NCBI GenBank assembly: GCA_039619475.1
Contig: CM077115.1
Location: forward strand, 444,448,792 to 444,512,791
DNA length: 64,000 bases
DNA from: Icerya purchasi
Lineage: Eukaryota > Arthropoda > Insecta > Hemiptera > Monophlebidae
Reading direction: 5' to 3'
Of the stretch, positions 48,422 through 59,939 are shown one piece after another. The notes beneath the pieces are model-generated. The model was not told the DNA's origin and made no database searches. It saw only the letters and a program-made list of their open reading frames with translations. Each line of letters begins with the position of its first letter. Positions within the stretch are counted from its first letter, which is position 1. Made by a program: the position numbers and the translations under genes.

Positions 48422-48689
48422 CACATCATCCCTTTAACCGAATTTACACTCTAAAATATTACAACCATAGTTTATGTAGTTACTGTGTTAGGTTTAGTTA
48501 AATATTAACAGCTCCTTTTCAAAAATACATGTATTCAGTTCCCCAAATTTTCAGCGTCTCATATAAGTCAGTATTCCACAATGTAGTTCCGTGGTGTTGC
48601 TTCGCATAAAAATTTTGACAGCATTTCAATCACAAGAATTATAAACAAGACGGCAATTACAGGATGAGCAACTTTTAAATAAACAAATA

Positions 48690-51304
48690 CGTGTGTTGTG
48701 TGTTAACTTATTAGCTGAATTGAATTGAATTTTTTATTAAGATAAAATTAATACTCAAAATGAATTAAGTTCAATAAATGCACAAAAATCAAAACGAAAA
48801 GTATTTTCATTACATTAAAACGAATGTAATTCAGGTGGCAGCAAGGCATTATTTTCCTTAATAACAAAAATCAGTATTACCCAATAAGATGGTTCACAAA
48901 CGACAAAAATATTCAATTTTATTTATTTCTACAATAGTTCGGAAACGGTTTGACTTATCAGAATTGGATTATAAATTACAATTAAACTTCTATCAATGAC
49001 AATTTACAACTTTAGGCAGAGCGATTACCCTGAGCGGCAAGAAACTGTCTAGAATATATAATATGGAATTTAGAACGACCTCAAAAATCACCTTTAAAAA
49101 TTCATAACTCATCACCAGGTAACCGTTTAAAAGCCAAATTCAAAATATAAAACAAAACACAGGAGCCCTTTCATAAAATGCAAAAATTACAGTTAAACAA
49201 TTGTGCAGACCCCCCTTTTAGGCCAAAAACAGCAAAAATAATGAACTTTTTTCATAAATTTTGTTTTAAATTTCGTACTCCGCTATTTGGAGCGAAGATA
49301 AATCCAACAAATCAAAGATCATAAAAATCGATCCAGCTGTTCTTGAGTTATAAATGGTGTAACAAATCAGACCTTGTTTTATATATGTAGAAGAAAAAAA
49401 AATTCATCGAAATTTTTTTTTTAAATTTTGTTGTCTACTGTTCGACGCGGAGACAAATCCAACAAATCAAAGATCATAAATATCGGTCCAGCCGTTCTTG
49501 AGTTATAGATGGTGTTGTTACCAGACTTTGTTTTATATGTATAGACTAGCTGACCCGACGAACTTCGTACCGCCTTAGAATATCTCAGAATCAATAAATG
49601 TTGTGCTAACTTATTAGCTGAATTAAATTCAGTTATTTATTAAGGTAAAATTACATTCAAAATTAATTAAGTCCAATAAATGTACAAAAATCAAAATGAA
49701 AAGAGTATTTTAATTACATATATAATAGAACAAACTTTAATAACAAACAATATAGAACAATAAATTAGATAAATACCTATTTAGAAACGTTTTCGGGCAT
49801 AACCCATCATCAGCTAAAACTAACTTAAAGGAAACTTAAAGAGTATGTTTTAAGTTTCCTTTAAGTTAGTTTTAGCTGATGATGGGTTATGCCCGAAAAC
49901 GTTTCTAAATAGGTATTTATCTAATTTATTGTTCTATATTGTTTGTTATTAAAGTTTGTTTTATTATACAGTTTTAACAAACAGGATGTATTCACCTACA
50001 TTTATTTTAATTACATTGAAAACTATTTCAATTACGCGTGGCAGCAAGGCATTATTCCCCTTAATAACAAAAATCAGTATAAATTTACTTTAACAAAATT
50101 TAAGTAATTTACACTTTGGAAACATGTTTTTTTTTTTTTTTTTTTTCGGGCTACATCATCAGCTAACAACACAGAATACACACTTAATTTATATACTTTA
50201 TTAAATAGAGTGTGTACTCTGTGCAGTTAGCTAATGATGGGCTATACATACGAAAAAACAACGTGTTTTTAACGTAATTTAATTTCTTAAAGTAAATTTA
50301 TCCCGATTTTTACGATTTCGTATACATATAATGTACGGACGTGTGTGTTACACCATTTATAACTCAAGAACAGCTGGATCGATTTTTATGATCTTTGATT
50401 TGTTGGATTTATCTTCGCTCCAAATAGCGGAGTACGAAATTTAAAACAAAATTTATGAAAAAAGTTCATTATTTTTGCTGTTTTTGGCCTAAAAGGGGGG
50501 TCTGCACAATTGTTTAACTGTAATTTTTGCATTTTATGAAAGGGCTTCTGCGTTTTGTTTTATATTTTGAATTTCGCTTTTAAAGGTTTATCCCCGGTGA
50601 TGAGTTATGAATTTTTTAAAGGTGATTTTTGAGATCGTTCTAAATTCCATGTTATATATTCTAGATGGTTTCTTGTTGCCCAGGGTAATCGCTTAGCTTA
50701 AAGTGTTAAATTGTCATAGATAGAAAAGTTTTAATAATTTATGATCCAATATTCTGATATAAGTCAAATCGTTTGCGAGCTCTATTGTATAATTGAATAT
50801 TTTTGTCGTTTGTGAACCCTATCTTATTCAGATTATTCCGTACTCTTTACATGTGTACGGAATCCTAAAAATCGGTATAAATTTACTATAAGAAATTAAA
50901 TTATTTTAGAAACACGTTGTTTTTTCGTGTATAGCCCATCATCAGTTAATAGCACAGAGTACACACTCTATTTAATAAAGTATATAAATTGAGTGTGTAT
51001 TCTGTGTTGTTAGCTGACGATCTAGCCCGAAAAAACATGTTTCCAAAGTGTAAATTACTTTAATTTTTTAAAGTAAATTTATACTGATTTTTGTTATTAA
51101 GGGGAACAATGCCTTGCTGCCACGCGTAATTAAAATAGTTTTCAATGTAATTAAAATACTTTTCATTTTGATTTTTGTACATTTATTGAACTTAATTCAT
51201 TTTGAGTATTTATCTTAATAGAAAACTTAATTTAATTCAGCTAATAAGTTAACACAACATTTATTGATTCTAAGGCGGTACGAAGTTCCCCGGGTCAGCT
51301 AGTT
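48690..51304. repeat. 2.6-kb nest of related inverted repeats
   Basis: The block 48690-49390 recurs inverted within about 50340-51260; examples are CCCCTTTTAGGCCAAAAACA at 49203 and its inverse near 50490. A second forward start (49549-49730) begins CTAGCTGACCCGACGAACTT and is inverted at the right end (AAGTTCCCCGGGTCAGCTAG at about 51283-51302). Smaller hairpins are nested inside (49729-49960; 50136-50280 against 50900-51040). No coding sequence. Ends of the CTAGCTGACCCG type are common in insect genomes as I remember, but I cannot name the family. Confidence 0.85.
49729..49960. repeat. 232-bp hairpin, 112-bp arms and 8-base loop
   Basis: Left arm 49729-49840 (AACAAACTTTAATAACAAAC...) and right arm 49849-49960 are essentially perfect inverses; the loop is GAGTATGT. 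The right arm contains CTGATGA (49876-49882) and GAAA (49895-49898) separated by 12 bases. Confidence 0.93.
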
Positions 51305-51760
51305 AGTAATAAAAATGGTGTAAAGAAGATAGGCGAAGTAAATGTTTCAAAGAGTCGGAGAGAAAGTATTTCGTCCGAAGTTATATGTAGTGCAAAAGGA
51401 GAAAGACAGTAAATTATTTTAATACGAGAGTAAATTTAAAAAAAAAAAAACATTAACCTTAAGCGAAGTTAAAAACTACAGGCTCAAGCAAGATTCTTTA
51501 TTAAAGTAGTAGCAGATATTGAGATCGCATGAGATATTTATAACAGAACACGTAGCACAGGAAGGTGACCGAATGTAAATAGTGTTTGTCCACCTACTAT
51601 GTAAGATGTTATTCCCTTCATAAGAAATGCCCACTCGAAAAATTGCAAGAATTTTATTGTACACAATGGGTTTCGATAAAATATTCGCTAATGTCACAAT
51701 CGTCTGATGCCAGCTAGAGTTGCTTAAGAACAACCGGGATTAGTTTCATAAAAGAAACCA
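51305..51760. other. no gene recognised
   Basis: Spacer between the palindrome nest and the LINE fragment; may include earlier, unrecognised LINE sequence. Confidence 0.35.
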
Positions 51761-52451
51761 GGGAAACATATAATTCTTCAACCTCCGTTATCTTTGCAGA
51801 CAGGAAGCTCACGTATATGACGTTGCAGAACAGTATTACATTTCTCGTTAATCGTTTTGAAAAAGAAATGTCAGTTACGTAGCTAAGACACTATGATGCT
51901 ACAGTTGTAAAACCAGAAGGGTTATACGAATCGGAAACTTTAAATCTAAACAAGAAGATATTAACTAATCAATTAGAAAATAAGGGAACGGAGAATCTTG
52001 AGAAAGATTCAAGGAGCTAAATGGAATGATGGGCAGTTTAAATGGGTTTCGAACGATAAACTATATAGCAAGATTTAAGTCCATATCAATAAGGAGAAGA
52101 AGATTATTATTTTACACGGTCATATTACCAGAATGCAGGAGGACAGGTGTTAACTAAGAGAATTTACGAATTCGTGAAAACGAAGAAGATAAGACCTGCA
52201 TGGTTCGATGAATATGAAAAGGATATGAAATTAATGGATGTTACTGAAACACAAATAGTCGCGACGTCAATCTTTAAAATAGAACAAGTAAATCAGAATA
52301 GATTGTTTTCGATAAGCCATAAGAATGCCTTTCAATGGAAGGTCTCAAGAAATATTGGAAGGATGTTAAAGAAGGAAAAATGACAAGATGTAAAATGAAG
52401 ACTTATTAAGCGTAGTCCACAGAGACTGAAATAAAAAAAAAAAAAAAAAAA
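51761..52451 (+). mobile_element. RTE-like LINE, C-terminal fragment
   Basis: Plus-strand frames read VVKPEGLYESETLNLNKK (about 51907-51960), GHITRMQEDR-like sequence, then an open frame at 52147-52383 with LTKRIYEFVKTKKIRPAWFD, EYEKDMKLMDVTETQ and a Lys-rich end. This is the region downstream of the reverse transcriptase in a common insect LINE type (LTKRIFDF...KT...WF.E...DL). A tail and poly(A) follow at 52433-52451. Frameshifted and 5' truncated. Confidence 0.75.
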
Positions 52452-53452
52452 GAGTAATTAATAATATAAAACTGCTGAGATGTAGCAATTGATTTTAAAA
52501 ATTATCCGAAAAATTTAAATACCGGTCCAAACGTAAGAAAAGATGTCCGAGTGAGAACTGATAGCTCGTAATGGGGAACAGTATGATATTAGAAAAGAAA
52601 AAATCCAAGCATTTAATTAATGAAAAACGATGTACAAGATCCAAGTTGGGTGAACACACGCGTAGAACGCGATTTTTCAAATAAGAAATAAATGATTTCG
52701 AAAGAGAAAGTAGCATGCACAAATATATCGAGGGAATGCGAACGTTTAAACTACCGGAAACTCAAAAAAATGAGCTTGCGGAATATAGAAGGAAAAGAGT
52801 GAAGCGGATAATTTGAAATATATTTATAAAATGCGGACGAAAAAATGCAGTTAATGTCTTAATAAGCAAACGAAAAATATCATGGCTGCTATGTAAAATG
52901 TAAAAATATTCTATATTCGTTTGGGTTTAAAATGCACTTTTTTCTTTTTTGTTTTTTTTTTTTTTTTTTAACATTCCAAAATCTATATTTTAAAAAAGAA
53001 AATGATACAAACTAAACGAAAAGACGTCAAAAGCGGAAAAGGTATTTTATTGAACCATAAGTTGATTATGCTTCGTATGCAATAATATTTCGAAAAATAT
53101 TTTTAAACAATTATAAAATGTGTCCTACTTGAACTGTGAAAAAAAAAGAAATAGAAATAAACAACATAACAACGCATTATTAAAAAGGAGTGTAAAATAA
53201 TACATATAACAATAGTTAGCTGATTTCAAACGAAATAATTTGTCGGCTGAATAGTGGACAGAAAAATATGTACTATAATTGCGACGTTGAATAAAAATAT
53301 ACTAAAAATAGATTAAAAATTAAAATGTCGAATGAAAAATTTTTCATAAAGTTTCTCCTTACAGAATTATGAAAAAAGGCATAACAGATAAAAAGTAAAA
53401 CGAGTGAAGTGCGCGTGCAGTATGTATTTATTATAAGAAATAAGGCTTTATA
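52452..53452. other. AT-rich, no gene recognised
   Basis: A T-run lies at 52952-52969. Frames at 52495-52722 and 53273-53479 have no recognisable domain. Confidence 0.4.
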
Positions 53453-54799
53453 CAAGGGCGGTTCAATAAAGACTGACACACTTAAGCTATAAATTGTTTA
53501 TTATATAAAAATTATTGATCTTCAGCCCGATTACATTCAATATACTCACCCCCTAACGCGATGCACTTTTCCATTCGCCGCTACCATTCGACGAAAATGT
53601 CCTCATAACCTGTCGCCGAAGGTCTCTTCAAAATCGCCTCTAAAGCCTTTACGGCAACAAAAGTGTTAGAAAAACGTCGGCCTTTTAAACTTTCTTTTTT
53701 TTTTTTTTTTTTGCCGTGGGATAAAGATAAAAATCGTTCGGAGCCAAAGCCGGGCTTTAAAGGAGGTGCGCCACTGTTTCGGCCAGTTTTTGAGCCAAGA
53801 ATTCGAGCGCTGCATTCGCAATATGCGATCTCACCTTATTTTGATGCAACTTCCAAAGCCGAACGAGATTTGAGCGCTTCTTAAGGATGTGACTTTCATC
53901 AGTTGTTTTAAAACTGAAATGTAATAGACTGCAGTAACCATCTGATCTTAAGGAACCGTATGAATGTACACCATACCTCAATAATCGAAGAAAGTAATCA
54001 CGAACACTTTAGTTGCAGATTTTTGTGCTCACGTTTTTTTTTCAATGGAGGACCAGCTTTTGCCACCCATTCCGAACTTTTCTGCTTAGTTTCGGGATCA
54101 TAGCAATATATCCAGCTTTCGTCGACTGTAATTATGTTTTTCCACCAGGAATAACCTTGATTTGCGGTGCAATCGGATTAAGATTCACAAACGGAGACGC
54201 GGTTGTGGTTTTGATCTGGCGTCAATAAACGAGGAATCCACCGTGCACAGACACGAGACATGTGCAGGTGTTCCTTTAATAATGTGTGTGTGTGTGTGTG
54301 CGTGTGTTTCCGATTGATCTATGATGGAGGTATGAAGAGAGTTCCCTGACTGTCAAGCGAGGGTCAGTGCGAATCATTACTGATCCGGTGTTCTCATCGG
54401 TGAACGAAATGACGGGAGCGCGCCGTCTCTGCCGTGCAGTTCGACCTTTTCGATACGAGCGATGCCACCGCAAACACGTTCTTCAGGTCACAGTTCCATC
54501 GCCTGACACTAGCGCTTCTGTCGGTCAAAAAAGTGTGCTATGCAAACGGATCACCCGGCTATGGAATCAGTTTCCTTCTGATTTATTTAGCGCAAAAATG
54601 AAGCCGCTACGTTGATTTAATCAGTTTCTATGTTCAATTGAGTGAAGTGCAGTTAGATTTCGCCTCTAAAGTAAGCATAACACTGATTACCGCGTGAGCA
54701 TGCCATAAAATTTTGTGTTCGCTTAAAGAAAATGCCGGTTGAAACCTAGGAGGACGAAATGCTGAATAAGGCATTCGTCTTTATTGAACACAGCCCTTG
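53453..54799 (-). mobile_element. full-length decayed mariner
   Basis: TA at 53451-53452 and 54800-54801 flanks inverted ends CAAGGGC...TTCAATAAAGAC; 1347 bp. The minus strand encodes broken transposase: block 1 NIITVDESWIYCYDPETKQK then SSEW (about 54050-54140), FFDY..GMVYIHTVP, block 2 LHQNKVRSHIANAALEFLAQ (Asp replaced by Asn; about 53790-53850), block 3 SPALAPNDFYLYP (about 53715-53755) and C-terminus RRMEKCIALGGEYIECN near 53540. A T-run (53693-53712) and stops break the frame. Terminal repeats differ from those of the other mariners here. Confidence 0.88.
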
Positions 54800-54801
54800 T
54801 A

Positions 54802-55249
54802 TGTAACATATATAGATATTTTATTTTAGTTTCATTCATATTATTAATAACATTATAATGTGCTATCGTGAATTTTGACAAAATATTTACTATAGTTTCA
54901 GTGAACATTTTCTTTAAAAAGGAAAATAAGAAACACTTAAATACGAAATTATTATTTTGAAAAAGGTGAAAACGGAGATTTATTAAACAAAATTTTCATT
55001 GCACGCGAGCGTTATGTTTTTCGTACGTTGCTACACGCTCCTACCGTATGATACATACTTTACGCGGTTAATGCGTGTAGAAAAATTTAAGACTAAAAAA
55101 GTCATTATCAAACGAGGAATTCACATTAGCGAGCATAATTGTCGATAATAAAAATCGAAAATTTATCAAGAACAGAAATGGTAGTTAAATTTTATCTAAT
55201 AAATATCTAATAAATATCTAATAAAGATTCTTTCAACATCCTGCTTGTT
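54802..55249. other. no gene recognised
   Basis: AT-rich; three ATATCTAATAA units at about 55197-55225. Confidence 0.4.
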
Positions 55250-55370
55250 AATTAATAAAATGTAGTAATTTATTACAAATACAAATTTAAGAATAAAACG
55301 TTTCCAAGTAAGCCTTTATTTTATTCTTAGATTTGTTTGTTATATTTGTAATAAATTACTGCATTTTAAT
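55250..55370. repeat. small palindromic element, arms about 50 bp
   Basis: ATTAATAAAATGTAGTAATT...AAGAATAAAA is inverted as TTTTATTCTTAG...AATTACTGCATTTTAAT. It lies about 140 bp upstream of exon 5. Confidence 0.75.
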
Positions 55371-55512
55371 AAATATCTGTTTTCATAATTGTTTAATTAA
55401 TGTTTATATAAATCTGCGCAGAAATTGAAAACAGTTAAAATTGTAAGTAATCTTTTTGTTTATATTGAAAAAAACGAAAAATCGAAAACTTCTAATTAGT
55501 TTAAATTTTTAG

Positions 55513-55600
55513 GAAGTGCCCGATGGAAGACATGCTCCGATTGCTGACTTATTTCGGCCGCGAACAAGATTGAACGATGATCTGTATAAAGATCTATCGA
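55513..55600 (+). CDS. exon 5 of the uncharacterised gene
   Basis: 88 nt between acceptor GTTTAAATTTTTAG and donor CTATCGA|GTAATT. It is entered in phase 0 and leaves one base. It reads EVPDGRHAPIADLFRPRTR then LNDDLYKDLS, 29 codons without a stop; residues 115-143 of the model. The donor is weaker than the others (GTAATT), but the phase exactly fits the terminal exons. It is flanked on the left by a small palindromic repeat (55250-55370) and on the right by a TA-rich tract. Confidence 0.7.
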
Positions 55601-57121
55601 GTAATTTTATATGTATATATATATACATCATTATTATTATTACTAATTTATTAATAATTGCAATTATACTTAATACTAGCGTTATATAATATGTATTGTA
55701 TTTAAAAAAAAAAAAAAAAAAAAAAAGTTGAAGTTCATATCCACATAAGCTTAGGAAATTAAACAAAATTCAAGCAATAGTTTTTTTGTCGAAGAATACG
55801 TACCGATGTCTTCCGGTTTTTTCTTAAAACGTCTTTCGAAACGATACACGTTTTTTTCGCGATGCACCAAAAGCCGTGTAATCGGAACATCGCCATCACC
55901 ACGAACCGGTTTATCTCGCTTTTAATATTCGTAATTCCACATTTGATTCTTCCTTCCCATTTACTACCCTACTTTTCTCGAATATCGTGAATTGTTGTTG
56001 AACGCTAACTTTTTTTTCAGTTCGATAACACGAGACTTGCGTTTTCTAAAGACCTCACATGTCCTGCCGTGTTTATCCTACATTGTGTATTTTTTATCTT
56101 CTCTGTTCCAGCGATAAAATTTTATTTGTTCTTTTTAGGTTTATTGAAAGAAACAGGATTGTTATTTGATTTTTTTTGTTTTTCCCCTCCATTATTTTAC
56201 TTATTTTTTTTTACATTGTAGTCTTTGTCCAGTGTGGCTGTGACATTACTTCCTTTTTCTCATAATGCATTGTGAGCATTGCCAGGTAACTGTGGTCATA
56301 ATGTGAGATAGAAATATTCATCTCTATTTTTTCTTTTGCTCCTTTTTCCAGGATGAAAAAATCTTGTTTGTGTTTGTTTTGTTTCATTGAGCATTGTGGA
56401 CACTGCTAGCAGTTGCGGCCATAATGTAGAATGAAATTTCTCTTCCTGAATTTTCTATTATTAGTAATTTTTAATATCTAGTCGTGTCGTAGTTTGCTGG
56501 CCAAATGAACTGTTCTGTTCGGGCCAAAAAAAACAAAAAAAACAAAAAAAAAAATAATCTACCATCATTGTTTGATAATTTTGTTTTCATCTTATTCTCG
56601 GAACCCTTTCAGAGTATACCCGTCTTCCTCTTATTCCATATCGTCAGTGTCTTCTTTTTGAAATTAACGTACCATTCTAGAAAACTTATCGCTCTTTCTA
56701 TTACTTGATTCACATTGTATTCTTCTTTCACGTGTCAACGCCTGAAAAAACACCTACTTTTTCCGACTTTCTTTTTCATCATACTCCGAGTGGCGCACTT
56801 GACGCAAAGCCTTTCACTATAATTTCTTCTCCTCCCGTTAAAATTATCTTCCACCTACTTATTGAAAATCTATATATTTTTTTTTTTATGTAAATTGATT
56901 TTATTTTTTATGCCGCTTCTCTTAAACGTTTGAAGCAATTGATTTCTGTTCAATGATCCATTTTTTCTTTTACGCCATCTATTCATTTCAGTTATCCGAT
57001 GTCCTTACGTTATTGCACCTATGTATATTTCTTTTGATTATTTTTTTTTTTTTTGTTTCCAGTATAAAAATATGTATACATACATATCTTCTAAGTTGTT
57101 ATCCGTTCTGGATGTCGTTAT
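55601..57121. other. no gene recognised (start of intron 5)
   Basis: Contains an A-run (55704-55726) and an imperfect repeat: GAGCATTG...CATAATGT words at about 56265-56305 and 56385-56430. No coding sequence recognised. Confidence 0.4.
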
Positions 57122-57325
57122 CTAACGCAAGTTAGACAATACGTCGCCATTTATTTCGCTCATATAGAATTCCTCTATGCCGAATCCAGATAGCTTCATG
57201 ATCTGATCGATGTGGCGGTTCATCGGCCTGCCCTTCCTTCTTTTTTCATTCATCTTCCCTTGCAAAATCATTTTCCCCAGACCATTTTCACGCGTTATAT
57301 GATGACCAAAGAAGGCGACTAGCAT
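57122..57325 (-). mobile_element. LINE C-terminal fragment (RTE/CR1-like)
   Basis: A minus-strand open frame encodes FFGHHITRENGLGKMILQGK, then MNEKRRKGRPMNRHIDQIMK and LSGFGIEEFY, ending in a stop at 57122. This is the characteristic end of LINE ORF2 proteins with the motif FGHxxRxxxLEKxILxGKxxGxRxRGRPRxxWxDxI. Intact over 67 codons but isolated; no tail recognised. Confidence 0.75.
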
Positions 57326-58060
57326 ATATATGTATATCCTTGATGCTATTTTTGTTTGTTATCGGTACATAGGCTTTCTTTCTTTCATTTGTACTCTTCC
57401 ATCAGAAGCTTAGAGCTAAAAACGAGTTCGATTGACAGTAACACGCTTCAACCGGATTTTAAGAGTTCAGGAGTTCATATTATTTAACTCAACAGCGCAC
57501 TATATTTCGCTAATCTAGCTGGCCAAAATTATTGCGGGAGAACGCTTGAGCCGATTTCGATGAAATTTCGGAATTTAGATAAATTTTAATGTAAGGAACA
57601 AAGTTCTGTGTCGGGCACTTTTTTGGTACACTTTGGGCACTTTTTATTCCTATTTTAGGCATTCTTTCGGGAAGGACAATTTATTTATAAAAAGGGGGCT
57701 AAAATTATACGTTTTTTTTTTTGTTTGTTTTTTTGAATTCAACGATAAATTTAAGGAACCTCCGTCCATATTAGACGACAAGTTTGAGCCACGTGAAGTC
57801 AGCCCTACATAAAACTGTATGCGAACACCTTTTGAAGAAATATTCCCTTGTTTGATATTTTAACCGAATTCTACATAATTTATAAGAACACAAAATATTA
57901 AGATCATTTATTTTTTAAATTATTAATTCCTAATTAGTTTAATAAATGTATATATAAGATACGTATAATAGAAGTAAATTAAATATGTGCTTTAAAATTC
58001 TTCAGATTCAACATCAGTTTCCTGTGTAAATTCTTGACTAGTCAATTAGTCATCATCATA
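57326..58060. other. no gene recognised
   Basis: AT-rich unique-looking DNA with T-runs near 57713. Confidence 0.4.
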
Positions 58061-58960
58061 ATTGCAATCACTATCATCATCATCAACTGGAATTAGCTAC
58101 TCAACAGCTTTTTTTGTACGTAGTAGCGTGCTTTTCTTTGAGGACTTTGTTGAGCTCCAAATTAGCGGGTCAGAATTAAGGAGCAGACGATGCGACAAAG
58201 AAATCCAAAATTCATTCCTCTGTCAAAGAACTTCACGTCAAGTCTCGTCTCTACCGCTTGAAATACTTATTACAGGCTTCTGCGCAGCTGCTTCCAGTAA
58301 AACTCCGACTGATAGCAGCGCTTTCTCTATTATAATCGAACCATGAACTCCAGTATTTTATACATGGTTGGTGCCGTCGGATACCATGAATATGGTTGTA
58401 CATATAAATCGGCCGTTTCTAAACTTCTCGGTGTTAACCGCATTCCCCCAATATAATTTCGATAAATAAGGTCGTAGTTTACAATTTCTGCGACTGAGTA
58501 TTTGAGAAAATAATTTACGACTCGCAATTTTCATCGTTGATATTGCCGAATTTCGGTAAATGCACCAGAGAAAACCGATCTTTTTTTTCAGCGTGCCTTG
58601 TATTTCCATTTATCTCAAATATACAGCCATACTTTCATCCAACAGACCACACTCCATTTTCGACTTCAAGCTTGTAAGCTATAAGTGAAGGCCTTCCAAA
58701 AAACGACGAATCCCCCTAGCACGCATAATTGAAAGCCGAAATTCTGCAACTTCCGTATTAACATTCATCTTAATAAATATTCAGCAGGTCGTTAAATTGC
58801 TTCGAGGCGGCTTCACAAATGTAAAATTTTATCAATGAAGTAGTGTCTGTTGCGGCACTGCAAACTTTTGCATCCACCATAAGAGACGGCTTTTTCGCCA
58901 TAACTAAGGTAGCTACTATTTGCCTTGTTACCTACTGCCCCTTGGTGATGCCTTTTTATC
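58061..58960 (-). pseudogene. decayed transposon-type protein fragment, family unnamed
   Basis: Minus-strand frames read ETADLYVQPYSWYPTAPTMY then KILEF (58340-58430), followed after a frameshift by EACNKYFKRYRRD (about 58230-58270). From memory this pairs with YPWYxMxxTVHKILIHG and LSEEAxEARNK of a repeated uncharacterised protein found across invertebrate genomes; upstream, SLMVDAKVCSAATDTTSL-like sequence (about 58830-58890) fits the same protein. I cannot name the mobile-element class. Confidence 0.45.
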
Positions 58961-59809
58961 CAGGATATCCTGTAACCGAACTTCTATTAAAGTTTCGGTT
59001 AGCTCTCTGTTTTGGCACCTAAGCCTAAATAAATCTGAAAGACACCCTTAAAAAAGATGTATTATAGTGCGCAAAAATGTTTTACATAAAAAGTGTTACA
59101 CAACCTTGTTTGATCCTCGTATGAAATATATATTCTACAATAAATAAGGATAGTTTACCCAGAGTAAAAATTAAACAAACAGCAAAAAGAACGAGACTGA
59201 TTTTTCTTTTTCTGTAAGACTCAGTGTTCTATTATAAGGCACAAGAGAGTTTTTCTTAAGGGGTTTTGCTATTCTGTTTTTTATACTGTTTTTTCCATCA
59301 TGAACGAACAGTGTGTACCTGTCTATGTAATTTGTTCTCTTAATCATTATGATCATTGTGCTTCGTCCGTTATCGAAAATATGCCGGCAATATCACGTTT
59401 GTTGGCGACTTTTTGGTCCAATTCATCGGTGCGCATATTAAACCATTCCGTTAAGCATTCGTGATTTTTTTCCCCTTCCAGCTGGGCTTCATTTTATTAA
59501 ATAGATATAGTGTGTAGCAGACAACTTTTTTTCGCCTGCAGCCATTTTGTTTTCTGTGTGTCTTGAAAACTTCCCTGTCGTTTACATTTGCTGTCTTCGG
59601 TAGCTTAACTGTATCCTCGAGTTTAGTCAAGTACTAGGCTACCGCGCTAACTGCATTAATTATTTGCTTCTCCTCGTACGAATATTATAAAATTTTTTTT
59701 TTCCTTTTCTCTATATAATCGTTTATCGGATGTATATATATATATATATATGCATAAGACGATGTGTGTATTTTCTACTTTTTATTTATTTATTTTTTTT
59801 TTATTGTAG
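58961..59809. other. no gene; SINE-head scrap
   Basis: Contains a short SINE-related piece 59622-59652 (TAGTCAAGTACTAGGCTACC, compare 47417-47441) and TA repeats at 59731-59751. No coding sequence recognised. Confidence 0.4.
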
Positions 59810-59939
59810 ATGAAGGAAGCGAAGATTCTTCTCCGATGGTCGATACCGATACAGGAATTTTAGATAGACCAAAACAAACTGTGGCCACCTCTCTTAATAG
59901 CACTATGGATATCGCTGACGGGATAATGGAGCCACTTTT
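59810..59939 (+). CDS. exon 6 of the uncharacterised gene (acidic segment)
   Basis: 130 nt after acceptor TTTTTTTTTATTGTAG. Two bases complete an Asn codon split from exon 5, then 42 codons run NEGSEDSSPMVDTDTGILD, RPKQTVATSLNSTMD, IADGIMEPL. The stretch is acidic and Ser/Thr-rich, so probably disordered and a likely phosphorylation target (inference). The donor CTTTT|GTAAGC overlaps an in-frame TAA: without splicing the protein ends after EPLL with the stop at 59941-59943; with splicing the frame continues into the exon at 61299. Both ends are credible. Confidence 0.72.
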
